Source: Euphorbia lathyris
Lineage: Eukaryota; Streptophyta; Magnoliopsida; Malpighiales; Euphorbiaceae
Assembly: GCF_963576675.1 (NCBI RefSeq)
Contig: NC_088915.1
Location: 83,461,501 to 83,525,500 of the forward strand
Direction: 5' to 3'
DNA length: 64,000 nt
Below, in pieces: positions 42,070 to 53,929 of this stretch (the stretch's first letter is position 1; every line of letters starts with the position of its first letter). The notes under the pieces are model-generated. The model saw nothing but the letters and a program-made list of their open reading frames with translations. It ran no database searches and was not told where the DNA came from. The position numbers and the translations under genes were made by a program.

Positions 42070-43960
42070 AGATCCAATTGAATTTTGATCCAAGTACAAA
42101 GAACCCCTAAAGGGATTACTGAATGAAGAAAAGACTCAAGAGCTCATTGTGACAATCAACATCAACATGTTTCATTTTTTCATGAAACACAAAGTTTGCT
42201 GCTATATGAATAAGTCATTGGTTGTCACAATGCATATGTACATGTAGTAGATGTTTGATTTTCATACCATTTAAAATGTAAACGAACCGCTTTAGTTCAA
42301 AAGATGTGGTAGACGTGGATTTGTACTCTGTCTCAACAGAGGGTTTATTGACTGCATTTTGCTTTTTGGAGTTCCAAGCACCATATAGGATCCAAAGATA
42401 ATATCTAAACTTGTAATATGTCTTCTGGTTATCTTGCAACTACCCTAGTCATGGTCACGATAAGCTTGCAACTAGAGATTCTGGTAATAGATGATTGTTG
42501 GAAGCAAGTTGCAGAGAAGATTCATTAGGCAAAATAATAGGTATTAAACAATGTTCATTCGTTGAATTGTAAAATTTGGTATTTTGGTGGCATATGAGAA
42601 ATGACCTTCATAGAACTAAACATCCCTTGAGACTACCAACTATTATGAGTGAAAATTAAATACTTTCCACCATTCTTTCCCTGCAGAACCTCCCACACAT
42701 ACACTTTGGTAAGCTTTATCATCAAACTTACCTTTTTGCTGATGTGTGTTTGCCATATATAAAAAAACGTCTAAAGACCTTTAGTTGATCATACATTGGT
42801 GGCTTTCCATATAAAACTCCAATTAGAATTTTCCTTATAGAACCTTTGTTGGAATGATGTTTAACAATGTTGTAGCATGAAACATACTCTTCCCCCTAAA
42901 AATGATGTGGTAAATTTGCTTGTTTAAGCAATGACTTGGTTTCCATCATTAGGGACTTATGTCTCATTTCCACCAGTCCATTTTGTTGTGGAGTATATGT
43001 ACATGCCTTTTTATGAATAATACTAGAATCTCGAAATACTTACCAAGTTGTTTCTCCCAAGAGCTCCATTCTATTGGCTATTCCAATCATCGTTATATAA
43101 ATATTGAGTTGTGTATTAATCAACGTAATTAAACAATCAAGTAAACAAGAAACTTGATATGTTGTTTTAAAAAAAATTGTGCATATTACTCTAGTGAAAT
43201 CATTCACTATTGTAAGCATATATGCTCTCTTGTTAATGATGTTTGTTTGCATGTCTCTCAACAGTCAACATGTACACACAATTAGATACTTTCATTGACT
43301 GTATGATACTGCTTAAAAATGGGCTCTCTTTCTTATTTTGATCTACGACAAACTTCACAAATTGCAAGTTGTGACAAATTTATAAAAATAAAATACATGA
43401 CTTAACTTCCCTACTAATATATGACTTAATTTTTTTGTGCCACAATTATGTCTTGTCTCTGATATCAGTACTAAATAAAGCAAATTTATCTATGGCTATA
43501 TAATTGCAAACAACTGAACTTAAATTTTCTTGATCAAAGGAAGTATTATAAACGCAATATAACCCATAATGATGCAAACTTCCAATTGCTATCACTTGCT
43601 TAACTTTCAATTTATGCAAAACGCATTTCTTAGTCACAAAGGACACCTTCAAAGACTGCTCATGCATCAATTTAATTAATAACATCAAATTGTACTTAAA
43701 TCTAGGAACATACAACAAGTTTGTAATTTGAAACCCATAATTAAAAATTATATCACCAATATGAATAGCTCGATTTGCAACCCTATCAGGCAATATTAGT
43801 CACGTATTTTCTTTCAAACATAAACAATTTAAGTTTGTTACTCATTATTGTTGTGGATCAAGATGAATCATGTGCTTGTTAAGTTTGTAGTTCTTGCAAA
43901 TAACTCATGCTTTCCTTTTGCAAATATGAAGCAAAAGAAACTCTAACAATACAACTATTA
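42070..43960 (-). pseudogene. Degraded Ty1/copia polyprotein
   Basis: Minus strand. Readable pieces in the correct copia order: gag-pre-integrase at 43793-43446 (IHIGDIIFNYGFQITNLLYV, PRFKYNLMLLIKLMHEQS, GLYCVYN), integrase at 43261-43040 (RAYMLTIVNDFTRVICTIFF), and RT/RNase H C-terminus at 42439-42080 (WNSKKQNAVNKPSVETEYKS, HMHCDNQ, then after a stop LIHIAANFVFHEKMKHVDVD). Stops, frameshifts and a large deletion between integrase and RNase H show an old inactive copy. No LTRs identified. Confidence 0.8.
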
Positions 43961-44039
43961 TACAATATAGGAAATTAGAAACTAGAATAAAAAAAGAAAT
44001 CTGTAACTTTCTTATTGAATTCAACAATGCTTACAATTA

Positions 44040-45521
44040 CAGAGGATTCTAATTTATGAGTTCATGTTTTACGTAATTGTTATGCTTGGGGGATGTCTGG
44101 TCTAGATGTCTTCCATGCTCATCTGGCTCAAAGTCACATTTGAAAGTGTGTTGTAAAGGGTTCAGGGTTGCTGAAGAAGGGTCTTGATCATTTAGTTAGC
44201 AATAGGAATAATACTCGATTTTGGTTGGATCCATAGGTTGACGATACTCTGTTGTCCAATTCAGTTTGTACCCCTGTTTCTACAATGGATTTATAGCGGA
44301 CTGTCTCTTCTTATTGGCATGTCGATGGGGGTTGGGACTGATTAGTATTATCGATTTTTCTACATATATAAAATTTGATGTGTGTAGCTTCCACAGTCTT
44401 ATTTCTTGATGCCGAGGTGGAGGATGATTGGTGTTGGCGTTTAGATAATCCTGGAAAATTCAGTGTGGCTTTGGCACATTGTTTATCTCTTATGAGTTCA
44501 ACTATAGTTTAGAGTTGCCTATGTGGTAGGTTATTTTGCGCCTTGAGGTTCTTGAGCGGATTCAGTGCTTTCTCTAACTGATTTTCAAAAATGACATTCT
44601 TTCCAACTTGAATCGACATCTTAGTGTTGATGCTTCATGTTCAATTTTTTTGTTACATATCATTTGAGATTGTCGAGAAGCAAAGGTTGTGTGGAATGAG
44701 TTGATTCCGATTAATGCTCGGCCTATTTTCTTTGACTATGATATGGTGGGTCGGTTCCATAGTAACCTTTTGAGAAGGGGCCAATGGTATATGGCTAATT
44801 GGGTTATTGTTTCCATTACTGTTGTGTTGTGGTTGTGAAAATGGAGGCATACGAGGGTTTTTGAACCAGGTTATGTGAGTACCTTTGATAAAATTTGGTT
44901 TTCTTCGGTCCCAAGTTAACGAGTTTCGATGTGCTTTCATGCTTATTCAACACCTCAACTATTAGGTGCATTGAGAGTGGTGTCAGTTGGTTGGAAGCCA
45001 TCGAATTTGGATTAGGTGAGGGTTAATAGCGATGGTGCTAGCAAAAGGCACTCGGGGATTGCCTCAACATGTGGTCTTTTATGGGATGTTCATTATGGGT
45101 GGCTTTGTGCTTTTGCGGTTAATACTGAAGTGTGAACGAATGCTCTTATTGAGTTATAGTGTATTTTCTTCGGGGTGGAGCTTGTTTGGGCTGAAGGTTA
45201 TATGCGCGATTTTTTTAGCTCGATTCCAAGATTGTGGTTCAGTTGGTGAATAATGGCACGAGCATGGACATCATTTTTATTGGAATATTAGTAAATGTCG
45301 TGAGATGGTTGCTCGGGATTGAGAGGTGAAGATCATGTATGTTCTTCGTGAAGGTAGTAGAGTTACCGATTGGATGACTAACTATGCAGGACGTTTGCCA
45401 CGAGTATGATGTGCTTCCTACAAGCATCCAAGATATTCCTTTTTCTGACACGTGTGGTTCATGTCTTTCTCGAATAACTCAAAGCTAGTGTATCTTTATA
45501 TTTTTGTTCTGTTTTGGGGGT
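44040..45521 (+). pseudogene. LINE-F: degenerate 3' half of an L1-type LINE
   Basis: Many stops, but LINE C-terminal landmarks are readable: GSGLLKKGLDHLVSNRNNTR FWLDP, DWCWRLDNPGKFSVALAH, a zf-RVT-like stretch, WNELI-like ARPIFFDYDMVG, then RNase H (VRVNSDGASKRHSG, WDVHYGWLCAFAVN). It ends in a T/G-rich 3'UTR (TTTTTGTTCTGTTTTGGGGG) that abuts the LTR at 45522. Confidence 0.65.
45440..45471 (+). repeat. 32-bp direct repeat flanking the LTR block, left
   Basis: Begins TTTTTCTGACACG and ends ATGTCTTTCTC, identical to 48618-48649. Confidence 0.9.
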
Positions 45522-45937
45522 TGTAGACACCGAGTCGGAGGACCTGTGACGAAAACCTGAAAACAAGACGGTCGAAGCGATTGATTCCGGAAGTTTTAAA
45601 AAATATATAAAGAATAATAAGCGGAGGAAAATTAACGGCACGGCGCGGGCGCGCAACGGCATCCCGCACGCGGACGACGATGGTCGAACGCCCGCTCGAC
45701 GGCTCGAGACGTGCGCGCGGCGTCCGTCGGACGCACCGCGAGTGGCACGCTCTCGACGTTCGAGCAATGCCTGGGACCGCTGGCGGTGCGCGCCCTTGTG
45801 GGCCGTTGAGCGCACGTGTCTGGCAGTGCGAGGCGCGCATTCGGCGGCCGCGACGTGCGAGCGTCTGGCTGCGCGGAACGCGCGCTCGGCGGCAACGGAG
45901 TGCACGCGTCCGACGGTGCGGGGCACGTCCCGAGGGT

Positions 45938-46178
45938 CACCGGGCGGGCGCCCAACCACGTCGGGCGAACGCCCAACGCGTCGGGCGGACGCCCGACGAG
46001 GATTGGGCGCGGGCGCCCAACCTCGCGTTGGGCGCTCGCCCAACGCCGTTGGGCGATCGCCCAACGAAAGTTGGGCGATCGCCCAACATTGTTGGGCGGT
46101 AGCCCAACACTAGGTTGGGTGGCCGCCCAACCACAATGGGCGACGCCCAAATTTTTTTGGGCGTCGCCCATTGTTCCG
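45938..46178. repeat. Array of ten GGGCG/CGCCC palindromes
   Basis: Consecutive dyads of consensus GTTGGGCGnnCGCCCAAC. Examples are CGTTGGGCGATCGCCCAACG (perfect, ~46046-46065), the following GTTGGGCGATCGCCCAAC, CGTTGGGCGCTCGCCCAACG (nearly perfect) and GTCGGGCGGACGCCCGAC. The last unit is a larger hairpin with 17-bp arms (AATGGGCGACGCCCAAA and its complement). Spacing is about 20-27 bp. The array ends 15-20 bp before the TATA box. Confidence 0.9.
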
Positions 46179-46192
46179 GGATCCGTTTCCCT

Positions 46193-46199
46193 ATATAAG
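46193..46199 (+). promoter_or_regulatory. LTR TATA box
   Basis: TATATAA within CCCTATATAAGGGC, downstream of the GC-rich palindrome array. Confidence 0.75.
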
Positions 46200-48617
46200 G
46201 GCACGGATCCCAAGGTGAAGGAGAGGCTTTTGGTGGGGGGATTTTTGGATAAACTTTCTCACTCTAAACATTTTTAGAGAGAGTGAGTGAATTTTTTGAG
46301 AAAAATATTTTTTTCCTCAAAAATTCCAAATTTCCTAAGTTCAATTTTTTACTAAATTTTCATTAAAAACGGGAGCTCGCGGTTCGTGGAATCAATCGGC
46401 TTCGACTGTCAGATACCGAATTAAAGGTATTATCCGAGGACTAGACTCTTTATTTTATTTAATTTATTCTCTCCTTCTATTTATTTTTTTTATGCTATAG
46501 TTCTTATTCCTTTAGTTATTTATTTATTTTGTCACGTTTTATTTAGTTAGCGTATTTATTTAATTTTCGTTTCGTGTTAAATAAAATTCGGTTTTGTTTT
46601 AAAATAAAAACCTCATTTTGGATATCCCAATACGAACCGTGATCCGATAAAAAGGTAGTTCGGGTATCGAAAATGTTGTAATTATAAGTTTTTTTTAATT
46701 TAAAAGAGGTTTCCAAATAACGTTTTAAAATAAAAACATCATTTTAGGAACTTCCGTTTTCGACTATGATCCATCTTTGGTAGTTCGGAAGTCCAAAACG
46801 ATTGAATTAGATTTAATTTAAAGCTTTTGAATAAATCTGGAAAATATTGGAGTGCTGCTGTAATTTGTCAATTCTGTCACTAAATGCTGTTTACCGACGG
46901 ATTTTCCGTCGGTAAATCTGCCAAAATGTAAAAAATGTCATTTCGGTCCCTTTTTCTTAACTTTTAGACTTTTAATCCTTAGTATATATATATATATATA
47001 TATATAATTATGTAATACATGTTTTTCAAATTATTTTAGAATTTTAGTATATACATTTATTTTAGAATATTGGTATATCATTTTTATTTTATTTTATAAT
47101 ATAAGTATAAATATATATATAAGTATTTCCTTTTTATTAACTTAGGCTATGTTTAAATATTAGTTATTTGATATTTTGAGAAATAATGGATGGATATTAG
47201 TATATGTCATTTTTGGTATTTAAACTATATTAATTATGTATATATATGTATAGTTTTGGGAACATTTGGGTTATTTTGTTGATTATTGAGGGAAGTTATT
47301 TTTAGGTAAATATTATTTTCTTATCCATAAGATTTACTTATTGTTTTAGCATTTTTAAAGTATAAGTATATAGTACCTATTATTTCCATATACATAAAGT
47401 TCCTCTTATATTAATTTTTGAGTTTTCATATCCTCCTTTTTTATTTACTTGTATATATATATATATATGTCTAAATTATTTTCTCTATTCTTTTGGGCCC
47501 ATTCATGGGTCCATGTCTCAAATGGGCCTTGTTTGATTATAAGTCTTGCTTTAAATAAGTGTCTTATTGTAATTATAATAGCTAGAGAGTCCATTAAATA
47601 AGTGGGGAAAATAAATCACAAAAAGAGAGTTTTCAATTAAATTATTTAAGCTAATGAGCTTTCTTAGATCTCTAATGTAGATAAATAGAGTCATTTTGGT
47701 TGATATTTCAAATCGTATTCAAAACACCACGTTTTAAAACCTTAGTCCGTTCCAACGACGGATTAAGCGAACATTGTAATCAAAATCGTTTTCTTTGTTA
47801 ATAATGGAGATTTTGAATCGCTTTCTTAATGAATTTGTACAAAATAAAATTGACTTGTATGTTTAACCACGTTTTCTTATTAAAAGGCTTTTACTTTAAC
47901 GTTTTCAATTACTCGAGTCGTTCCAACGGCGATTCGGGTAAGCTTCATCAAACGGGGTTTTAAAACGCACCTAAATCGTTCCAACGGCGATTAAAGTGCG
48001 AACCATGTAAATAAACTCGTTTTGGGGAAATAAGTTAGCGTAGAATAAACACACAACATAACATTTAAATACGGTTGTAAATAAATCACTTCTTTTTCCC
48101 CCCTCTCTGTGTATGTATAAACATAAATGGGTGATTCTTTACTAATGTGGCTTTTCAATAATATATGCTCAAAATGGTTTCTAAAAAGAGAAAGAAAAGG
48201 GTTTCAAATGAATTTTAAACTTAAAGAAGTATACGATTAGTCCGTTATCGCCTAACATGCTGAGTAGGAGGCCGGTGGTTCATAACCGGGCGATGTCGGG
48301 GTGCCTAGTAGCCTTTCTCCGGAAAGGAGCTAGCCTTCTCGGCTCGTACCTAAGTTTCCCGAACCCACACCGGTCTCCCGCAAGGGATCGGTGTTCATTT
48401 TCCCATTCGTGGGTGGCGACTCTTCCATATCTCCGAGCTCCGGTCCTGCCGAGCAGCTTGATTCCACGAATGGTTGCTTTCGGCGCCAATCACCGCTTAC
48501 GTCGCCATGAGGTTGTCCACCCCCCGGTCCGTCCGGGAGATTAGACCGCGGCACCTCGTCTAACAGGGTCCTAACTCTACCTATGTAACAAAAAAAACTA
48601 TACTAACTAACTTCTTA

Positions 48618-48649
48618 TTTTTCTGACACGTGTGGTTCATGTCTTTCTC
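48618..48649 (+). repeat. 32-bp direct repeat flanking the LTR block, right
   Basis: Identical to 45440-45471. The copies enclose 3146 bp, slightly more than the LTR itself. Confidence 0.9.
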
Positions 48650-49043
48650 TAATTCATCTGACAAGTCAAGTTCGCTAACAAAATGCCAACTATACTAATT
48701 GCATAAACACTTACTTTTTTTTATTCTTACATTTATTGTGAATGCAACTTGCCTTTTATAGATCTACCAATATCTAAAATTAACTCAACTCATCAAATTT
48801 AAGCTTTCAATTATATCGTTTAAGCATGATAACAATTAATGGTATTTATAACTTATTCCTTAATACTAAAAGGGGAATTTACAAAATCTAAAACTTATTT
48901 ATAACTTTGTTAATAAATATTTTGAATTACATTATGTCAAGTTTGGCCGTTAACAATTTCCATCATCATTTCACCAACTAAACCACTTAAAGAGTTTGAC
49001 ATTTGTAAAATAAAAATTCATATTTTTTAATATTATACTAATT
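48650..49043. other. AT-rich spacer
   Basis: No gene or clear repeat. Confidence 0.5.
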
Positions 49044-50720
49044 AATGGGGTAATAAAAAGTCAGGTGAAAGAGGACTAAATTGGATGGCATGGGACAAAT
49101 TATATGCTCCAAAATTGTTGGAAGGACTGAGTTTCTGAAATTTCACAGCGTTTAATCTTGCTATATTGGGAAAAGAGGGATGACAGTTATTTACTAATCC
49201 ATCTTCGCTTGTTAGTAGAGTTTTCAAAGCTCAATATTATCCAATAGGGGATTTTATGGGGGCCTTATTGGGACATTCACCAAGCTTTATATGGCGAAGT
49301 ATCTGGAATTCCCAACTAATCATTAAAGAAGGAATCAGATGGAAAATTGGAAACGGTCAATCAATAAATGTATGGACTGAGAGATGGTTGCGTGATGAGG
49401 AGGGTGGCTATATACGAACCCCTATGGTGGAAGGGTTAGAGTATTTGAAAGTCAATGATTTGTTTATCCATAATTCCAGGGATTGGGATGAAGAGCTGTT
49501 GGAGGAAATTTTTGAGCATAGAGATATTACAGAAATTCATAAACTGTCTGTTGGTACTTTGAGTAGTGAGGATCGGTTAATATGGAAATCCCATTCTTCA
49601 GGACGTTATACAGTAAAAAGTGCTTACCGACTGGCTACAACGCTGGAAGCAGGAGAGAGATTTCATGTTCAGGGAGTTTGGAAAAAATTGTGGTATGCTG
49701 AAATTCCACACAAGGTCTGGCATTTTGGTTGGCAACTAGCACACAATTGTCTCCCAACACGGGTGAATCTCCAAATACGCGGGTTATAGGTATGTAGTAC
49801 TTGTGTAATATATAACGAACCTTGGGAGGATGGATGGCATCTTTTTATTGAATGTACAGGAGCAATAAGAGTGTGGCAAAAGGCGGGACTTCTGGATCGA
49901 ATTAATGCGGAGGCGGTGGTGGCTGAGAACTTGACAGCATGGTTTCATAATATGATTAGAGCAGCACCGGAACAAATTGTGAAAATATTTTTGATGCACC
50001 TTTGGAGTTTATGGCAGGCTAGAAATACCCGTATTTGACAGTATGAGATTCGTACAATAGATCAAATAGTAGCTCAAGCTTCCACAGTACTTAATGATTG
50101 GTCAGAAGCAAATGCCTTGAGAAATCGGACTGGTACGGGAGAACAACAGATCAGGAATATAGTAGTAGGAAATATTTCATCTGCTGGTTGCACGGCTTGG
50201 CACCTGCCATCGGAAGGATTTCTCTCGTGTTGTGTTGATGCTGCATGTTTTAACGCTGATGGTCGTGCAGGGATGGGAGCAGCAGTACGAGATGCACATG
50301 GGCAGTTTGTAATGGGGAGATGTGCGGGTCTGTTATGTTGTCCGACAACACGAGAATGTGAGGCTGAAGCTCTATTACAAGCTATGCAATGGCTACAAGC
50401 TGATGGAATAAGGAATGTGATTTTCGAATCTGATGCTAAACAGGTGATTGATGCAATAAATTCTACTTCTGTTGATGATTCTGAATTTGGGGATATAATT
50501 ATTCAAATACGATCGATTCTAATATCAAATGACTCTTACTTAGTCAAATGGATACGGTGGCAAGCGAATGTGATTGTACATGTGTTAGCACAGTCTTCTC
50601 GTTTATCCACTTGCCCTTCTTTTTTTAATTTATTACCGAGTTCTGTTTCTGTTTCATTGTTACAATTTTGTCATGATCTGGCTCCTGCATTATTTTTTTT
50701 ATTCAAAAAAAATATTATAC
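49044..50720 (+). pseudogene. LINE-D: 5'-truncated L1-type LINE (RT C-terminus, zf-RVT, RNase H)
   Basis: Starts in the RT thumb region (WGNKKSGERGLNWMAWDKLY, then AFNLAILGKEG), a stop, then SLVSRVFKAQYYPIGDFMGA, SPSFIWRSIWNSQLIIKEGI, WKIGNGQSINVWTERWL, GRYTVKSAYRL, KKLWYAEIPHKVWHFGWQLA (zf-RVT region), a TAG at about 49787, another stop near 50036, and an RNase H domain at 50117-50640 (CCVDAACFNADGRAGMGAAV, ECEAEALLQAMQWL, IFESDAKQVIDAI). The usual final D motif is altered (NVIVHVLAQ). Ends in an A-rich tail near 50710. Confidence 0.9.
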
Positions 50721-50754
50721 TAATTAAATTACCAATATTAAACAAACAATAAAT

Positions 50755-51316
50755 ATTATTATATTTATGAATTTCATGTAAATAACCTACAGTAAAATCG
50801 CTTGTTTCATCTAATCTATTATACATCTTACATATAATAATCATTTATTGTTTGATAAAAAAAAAATAAATAATCATACATTGTCATTAATTTTTTTTTT
50901 TTTTAAAGAATGTCAAAACTATGCTCAATAACTAAATTGAATAAAAAATAATAATATCATCAAAGATTTTCCTAATCTAGAAAAAAACAATTATGTAAAG
51001 CTGAGTAGTCAATTTCCATAAATATCAAATTAATTAACTTAATTTCCAATATTATGTTTCCCTCTAACAAACAGCTATACCAATAACGTGCTTCCAACAA
51101 TTGCCAGGTTTGCCAGACAACCATCCATTTATAGAATAATTAATTATTAATTATGTATGACGTATTAAATTATCATTTAATATTCTACTAATAAAAATCA
51201 TTATTTGGTCAAAAAAAAAAAAAGATTATAATTAAGAATGACATATTAAAATATTATTTAGATTAAAATTAGAATGATTTATATCATATATGAATCGGAT
51301 CAGATTCAGTCATACC
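50755..51316. other. AT-rich intergenic, no gene seen
   Basis: No supported feature. Confidence 0.5.
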
Positions 51317-51326
51317 ATAAATGTGT

Positions 51327-52111
51327 GGGGTAAATTACATTCATGGCTATTGAACTTTATCCATTTTAACATTATGACTACTGAACTTCAATTCTTAACC
51401 ATATTACCATTGAACTTTGTACGTTTTAACATTGGTGACCACTCAATGCCTCAAAATGACAGTTAACGGTCTCAAAATAAAAAATTCGAAGAATTAATGA
51501 TATTCTAAGGAACCTTAATTCTTGAAATTTTTTGTTTTGATGTCATTTAGGTGTTTTTAGTTAGGAGATAGACTGAATTTTTAGAAAGAGAAAGTTTAAA
51601 AAATGTAATTTTTGGAAAATAAAAAATGTGGTTTCATGGTAAATGTCGTTCTGAACAACTTTAATTCTTGAATATTTTCATTTTGAGGTCGTTAACGGTC
51701 ATTTTTAGGAATTAGTTAAAGTTGAGTAGTCACAATGTTAAAATGGATAAAGTTCAGTGGTCATGTATGTAATTTACCCGAACTTTAATTATTGAAAATT
51801 TTCGTTTTGATGTCATTCATGTGTTGTTTGGTTAGAAGAGAGACTGAATTTTAGAGAGAGAAAACTTCAAAAAATGTGATTTTGAAAAATAAAAAATGTG
51901 GTGTCATGGTAAATGTCGTTCTGAACAACTTTAATTCTTCAATATTTTCATTTTGAGATCGTTAACAGTCATTTTGAGGAGTTAGTTAGAATTTAGTGAC
52001 CACTGATGTTAAAATGTGTAAAGTTCAGTAGTCATACCGTTAAGAATTGAAGTTCAGTGGCTACAATGTTAAAATGGTTAAAATTTAGTAACCATAAATG
52101 TAATTTACCCC
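51327..52111. mobile_element. Mutator-like MITE, rearranged dimer
   Basis: Ends GGGGTAAATTACATTCATGG and ATAAATGTAATTTACCCC with a perfect 10-bp flank ATAAATGTGT (51317-51326 and 52112-52121). An internal TGTAATTTACCCG at about 51770-51781 marks the end of a first unit, after which the right half is repeated (TTTAATTATTGAAAATTTTC...). Same family as 9430-9940. Confidence 0.85.
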
Positions 52112-52121
52112 ATAAATGTGT

Positions 52122-52910
52122 CATTCATTTACAAAAATAAAGACAAAAAATAAGAAAAAAATAAATAAATATTTGATGATGTAATTATTTTCCATGTGGG
52201 TTGCACGAATTTAAAAGACAAAATCAACTAAAAATAAATTCTAAAATTTCTATTTAAATTAAACTATATGTTTAATGTATTGTTTTTTTTTTTCTGTATA
52301 TCATTTTACAAGAGTTTACTAGTAGTTTTCTTAATGAGTTTTATATTTTTTTTAAAGGTATTTATTTTTTACAAATATTAGAAATTTGGAATTTTTTTTA
52401 TCATTATAAAATACTTTTTCTTTACTAACTCAGCTTATATATAAGAGTTTATACCGAACAGATTATCACGTTTATAATAATTTATTTGGGCGATGATTAT
52501 CAGAACCGAATGTGTTTTATATGGTAAATAATGTTTTAAGCGATACAAATAGTAATATATTTAAACTAACTACCGGATAAGTTAAAAAGAAGATCCGATA
52601 ACTATAATTATAGACTACGTCACTTTCTAGATTCATTTCTATATACGCACTTTCTAGATTCACCTCGGTCTATTTGGTAATGATATAGATAAAATAAAGA
52701 AAAATAATGGTATAGATAAAATAAAGAAAAATAAATGAAATTAGATAAAATCAAATAAATTATCTTCCTATTTTTTTAATTATTATTTTACCCAACTATA
52801 ATTTTGGAATAAGTATCAAATATATTCCTACTGTTTCTTTTTAGAATTTTAAATATATTAAACAACTTTTCTAAAATTTTTTTTTATTAAACACCTCAAT
52901 ATTAAGTTTA
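52122..52910. other. AT-rich intergenic, no gene seen
   Basis: A small tandem repeat GATAAAATAAAGAAAAATAA occurs twice near 52686-52735. Confidence 0.5.
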
Positions 52911-53436
52911 GGGAAAAGTACGAAAAAATACTTGTGGTTTGCCTAATTTGCAAACAGAGGCATGTGATTTAAAAGTTTACAAATAAAGGTTTGTGATATG
53001 TTTTATTTACGAAAGAAAGTATTATAATTACACAATTAAGTTCTAATTACAACTAAAAATATTTTTATCTTAAAAAAATTATTCTTACATATCAGCAAAA
53101 CACAACCCCTGAAAAAACAACTTTCTAAATCGAAACAATAAATAATATGGTGAAATTTTACGTTTTTTACTAATTTTACAGTTTATGAACTAAATTGATA
53201 TTTAAGTTTATTTACACAGTTGCGATTTGATTTTGGGATCTGTGTTTTGTTAATATATAAATGTAATCGAAAAAAATAAAAAAATGCTCTTATTGTCATC
53301 AATTACTTAAAATTTTAATTTTAAATACTTTGTTTTGTAAAAAAGCATACCACATACCTCTATTTGCAAACTTTTAAACCACGAACATCTATTTGTAAAT
53401 AAGGCAAACCACGGGCATTTTTTTCGTATTTTACCC
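52911..53436. mobile_element. Mutator-like MITE
   Basis: Ends GGGAAAAGTACGAAAAAATA and, at the right, TTTTTTTCGTATTTTACCC. Perfect 9-bp target duplication TTAAGTTTA (52902-52910 and 53437-53445). Arms pair further (GTGGTTTGCC against GGCAAACCAC). Confidence 0.9.
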
Positions 53437-53445
53437 TTAAGTTTA

Positions 53446-53929
53446 ACATTTATATTTGATATATATTTCACTTCAATAATTATAGTTACACCATTATTTA
53501 GTCTAAATAATCTAATAAATTACCAATTAAGGTTGACTTAGTGATTACGAGTTTCAAGTTGCTTAAACTCTCGAATTCGTGTCTTAGTGTACGCGGAAAG
53601 CTTTAATTGAGGATCCACCTAAAAGGTGCCTGGCGAGTCTCGAACCGAACAAACTATAAAAAAAACCTAATAAATTGAATAAATGCAGATATAGGTGTAC
53701 ACAATATGTGAATGTGAAGCATAACTTTTGACAATGATTTAGTTAGACTAACATTGTAATTATACTTATTAGCAATAAGTATGAAATTGATTTCAAATTT
53801 ATATATTAAATCTAATATTGCAATACTTTCAAAATATATTTATAGTTCTTAAAATGAGTAAGAGAGTATTTAACCGGTTAAATCTATAATTAAACCCTTA
53901 AATTTTTTATGATTTTACTGAGCATTTGC
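53446..53929. other. Intergenic, possible SINE-like relic
   Basis: 53540-53660 has a weak A-box-like GACTTAGTGATTACGAG and a TCTCGAA word but no convincing B box or tail. Otherwise nothing. Confidence 0.3.

Larger units (their letters stand above)
45522..48590 (+). repeat. Long (about 3.07 kb) Ty3 LTR with GC-rich U3
   Basis: Starts TGTAGACACCGAGTCGG and ends CTATGTAACA. U3 contains a strongly GC-rich segment (about 45640-46180) with a palindrome array, followed by TATATAA at 46193-46199, so transcription should begin near 46225 and the rest is R/U5. U5 has repeated CGTTCCAACGGCGATT words, and the distal part (48240-48560) shows the ordered sequence typical of Ogre/Tat-like LTRs: CTGAGTAGGAGGCCGGTGG, GCGATGTCGGGGTGCC, CGTGGGTGGCGACTC, CGCCAATCACCGCTTACGTC. 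No primer site or pol adjoins it, so it is a solo LTR or a fragment. Outer ends are inferred. Confidence 0.65.

Noticed and set aside
44653..45001. Minus-strand ORFs of 61-95 codons
   Set aside because: Antisense shadows of the decayed LINE-F.
45920..46180. CRISPR-like array
   Set aside because: The repeats are short palindromes with no constant repeat or unique spacers of fixed length, in a plant LTR; this is not a CRISPR array.
45459..46277. Long overlapping ORFs on both strands (up to 201 codons)
   Set aside because: They lie in the GC-rich palindrome region of the LTR U3, where stop codons are rare in all frames. Their residues (Arg, Pro, Ala, Gly repeats such as RPTALGERPT) are a by-product of the GGGCG palindromes.
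48257..48554. ORFs on both strands near the end of the 3-kb LTR
   Set aside because: The DNA matches the conserved distal part of Ogre/Tat-type LTRs, so these frames are incidental.
53540..53660. Third SINE copy
   Set aside because: An A-box-like word is present but no convincing B box, tail or alignment to the two clear SINE copies.
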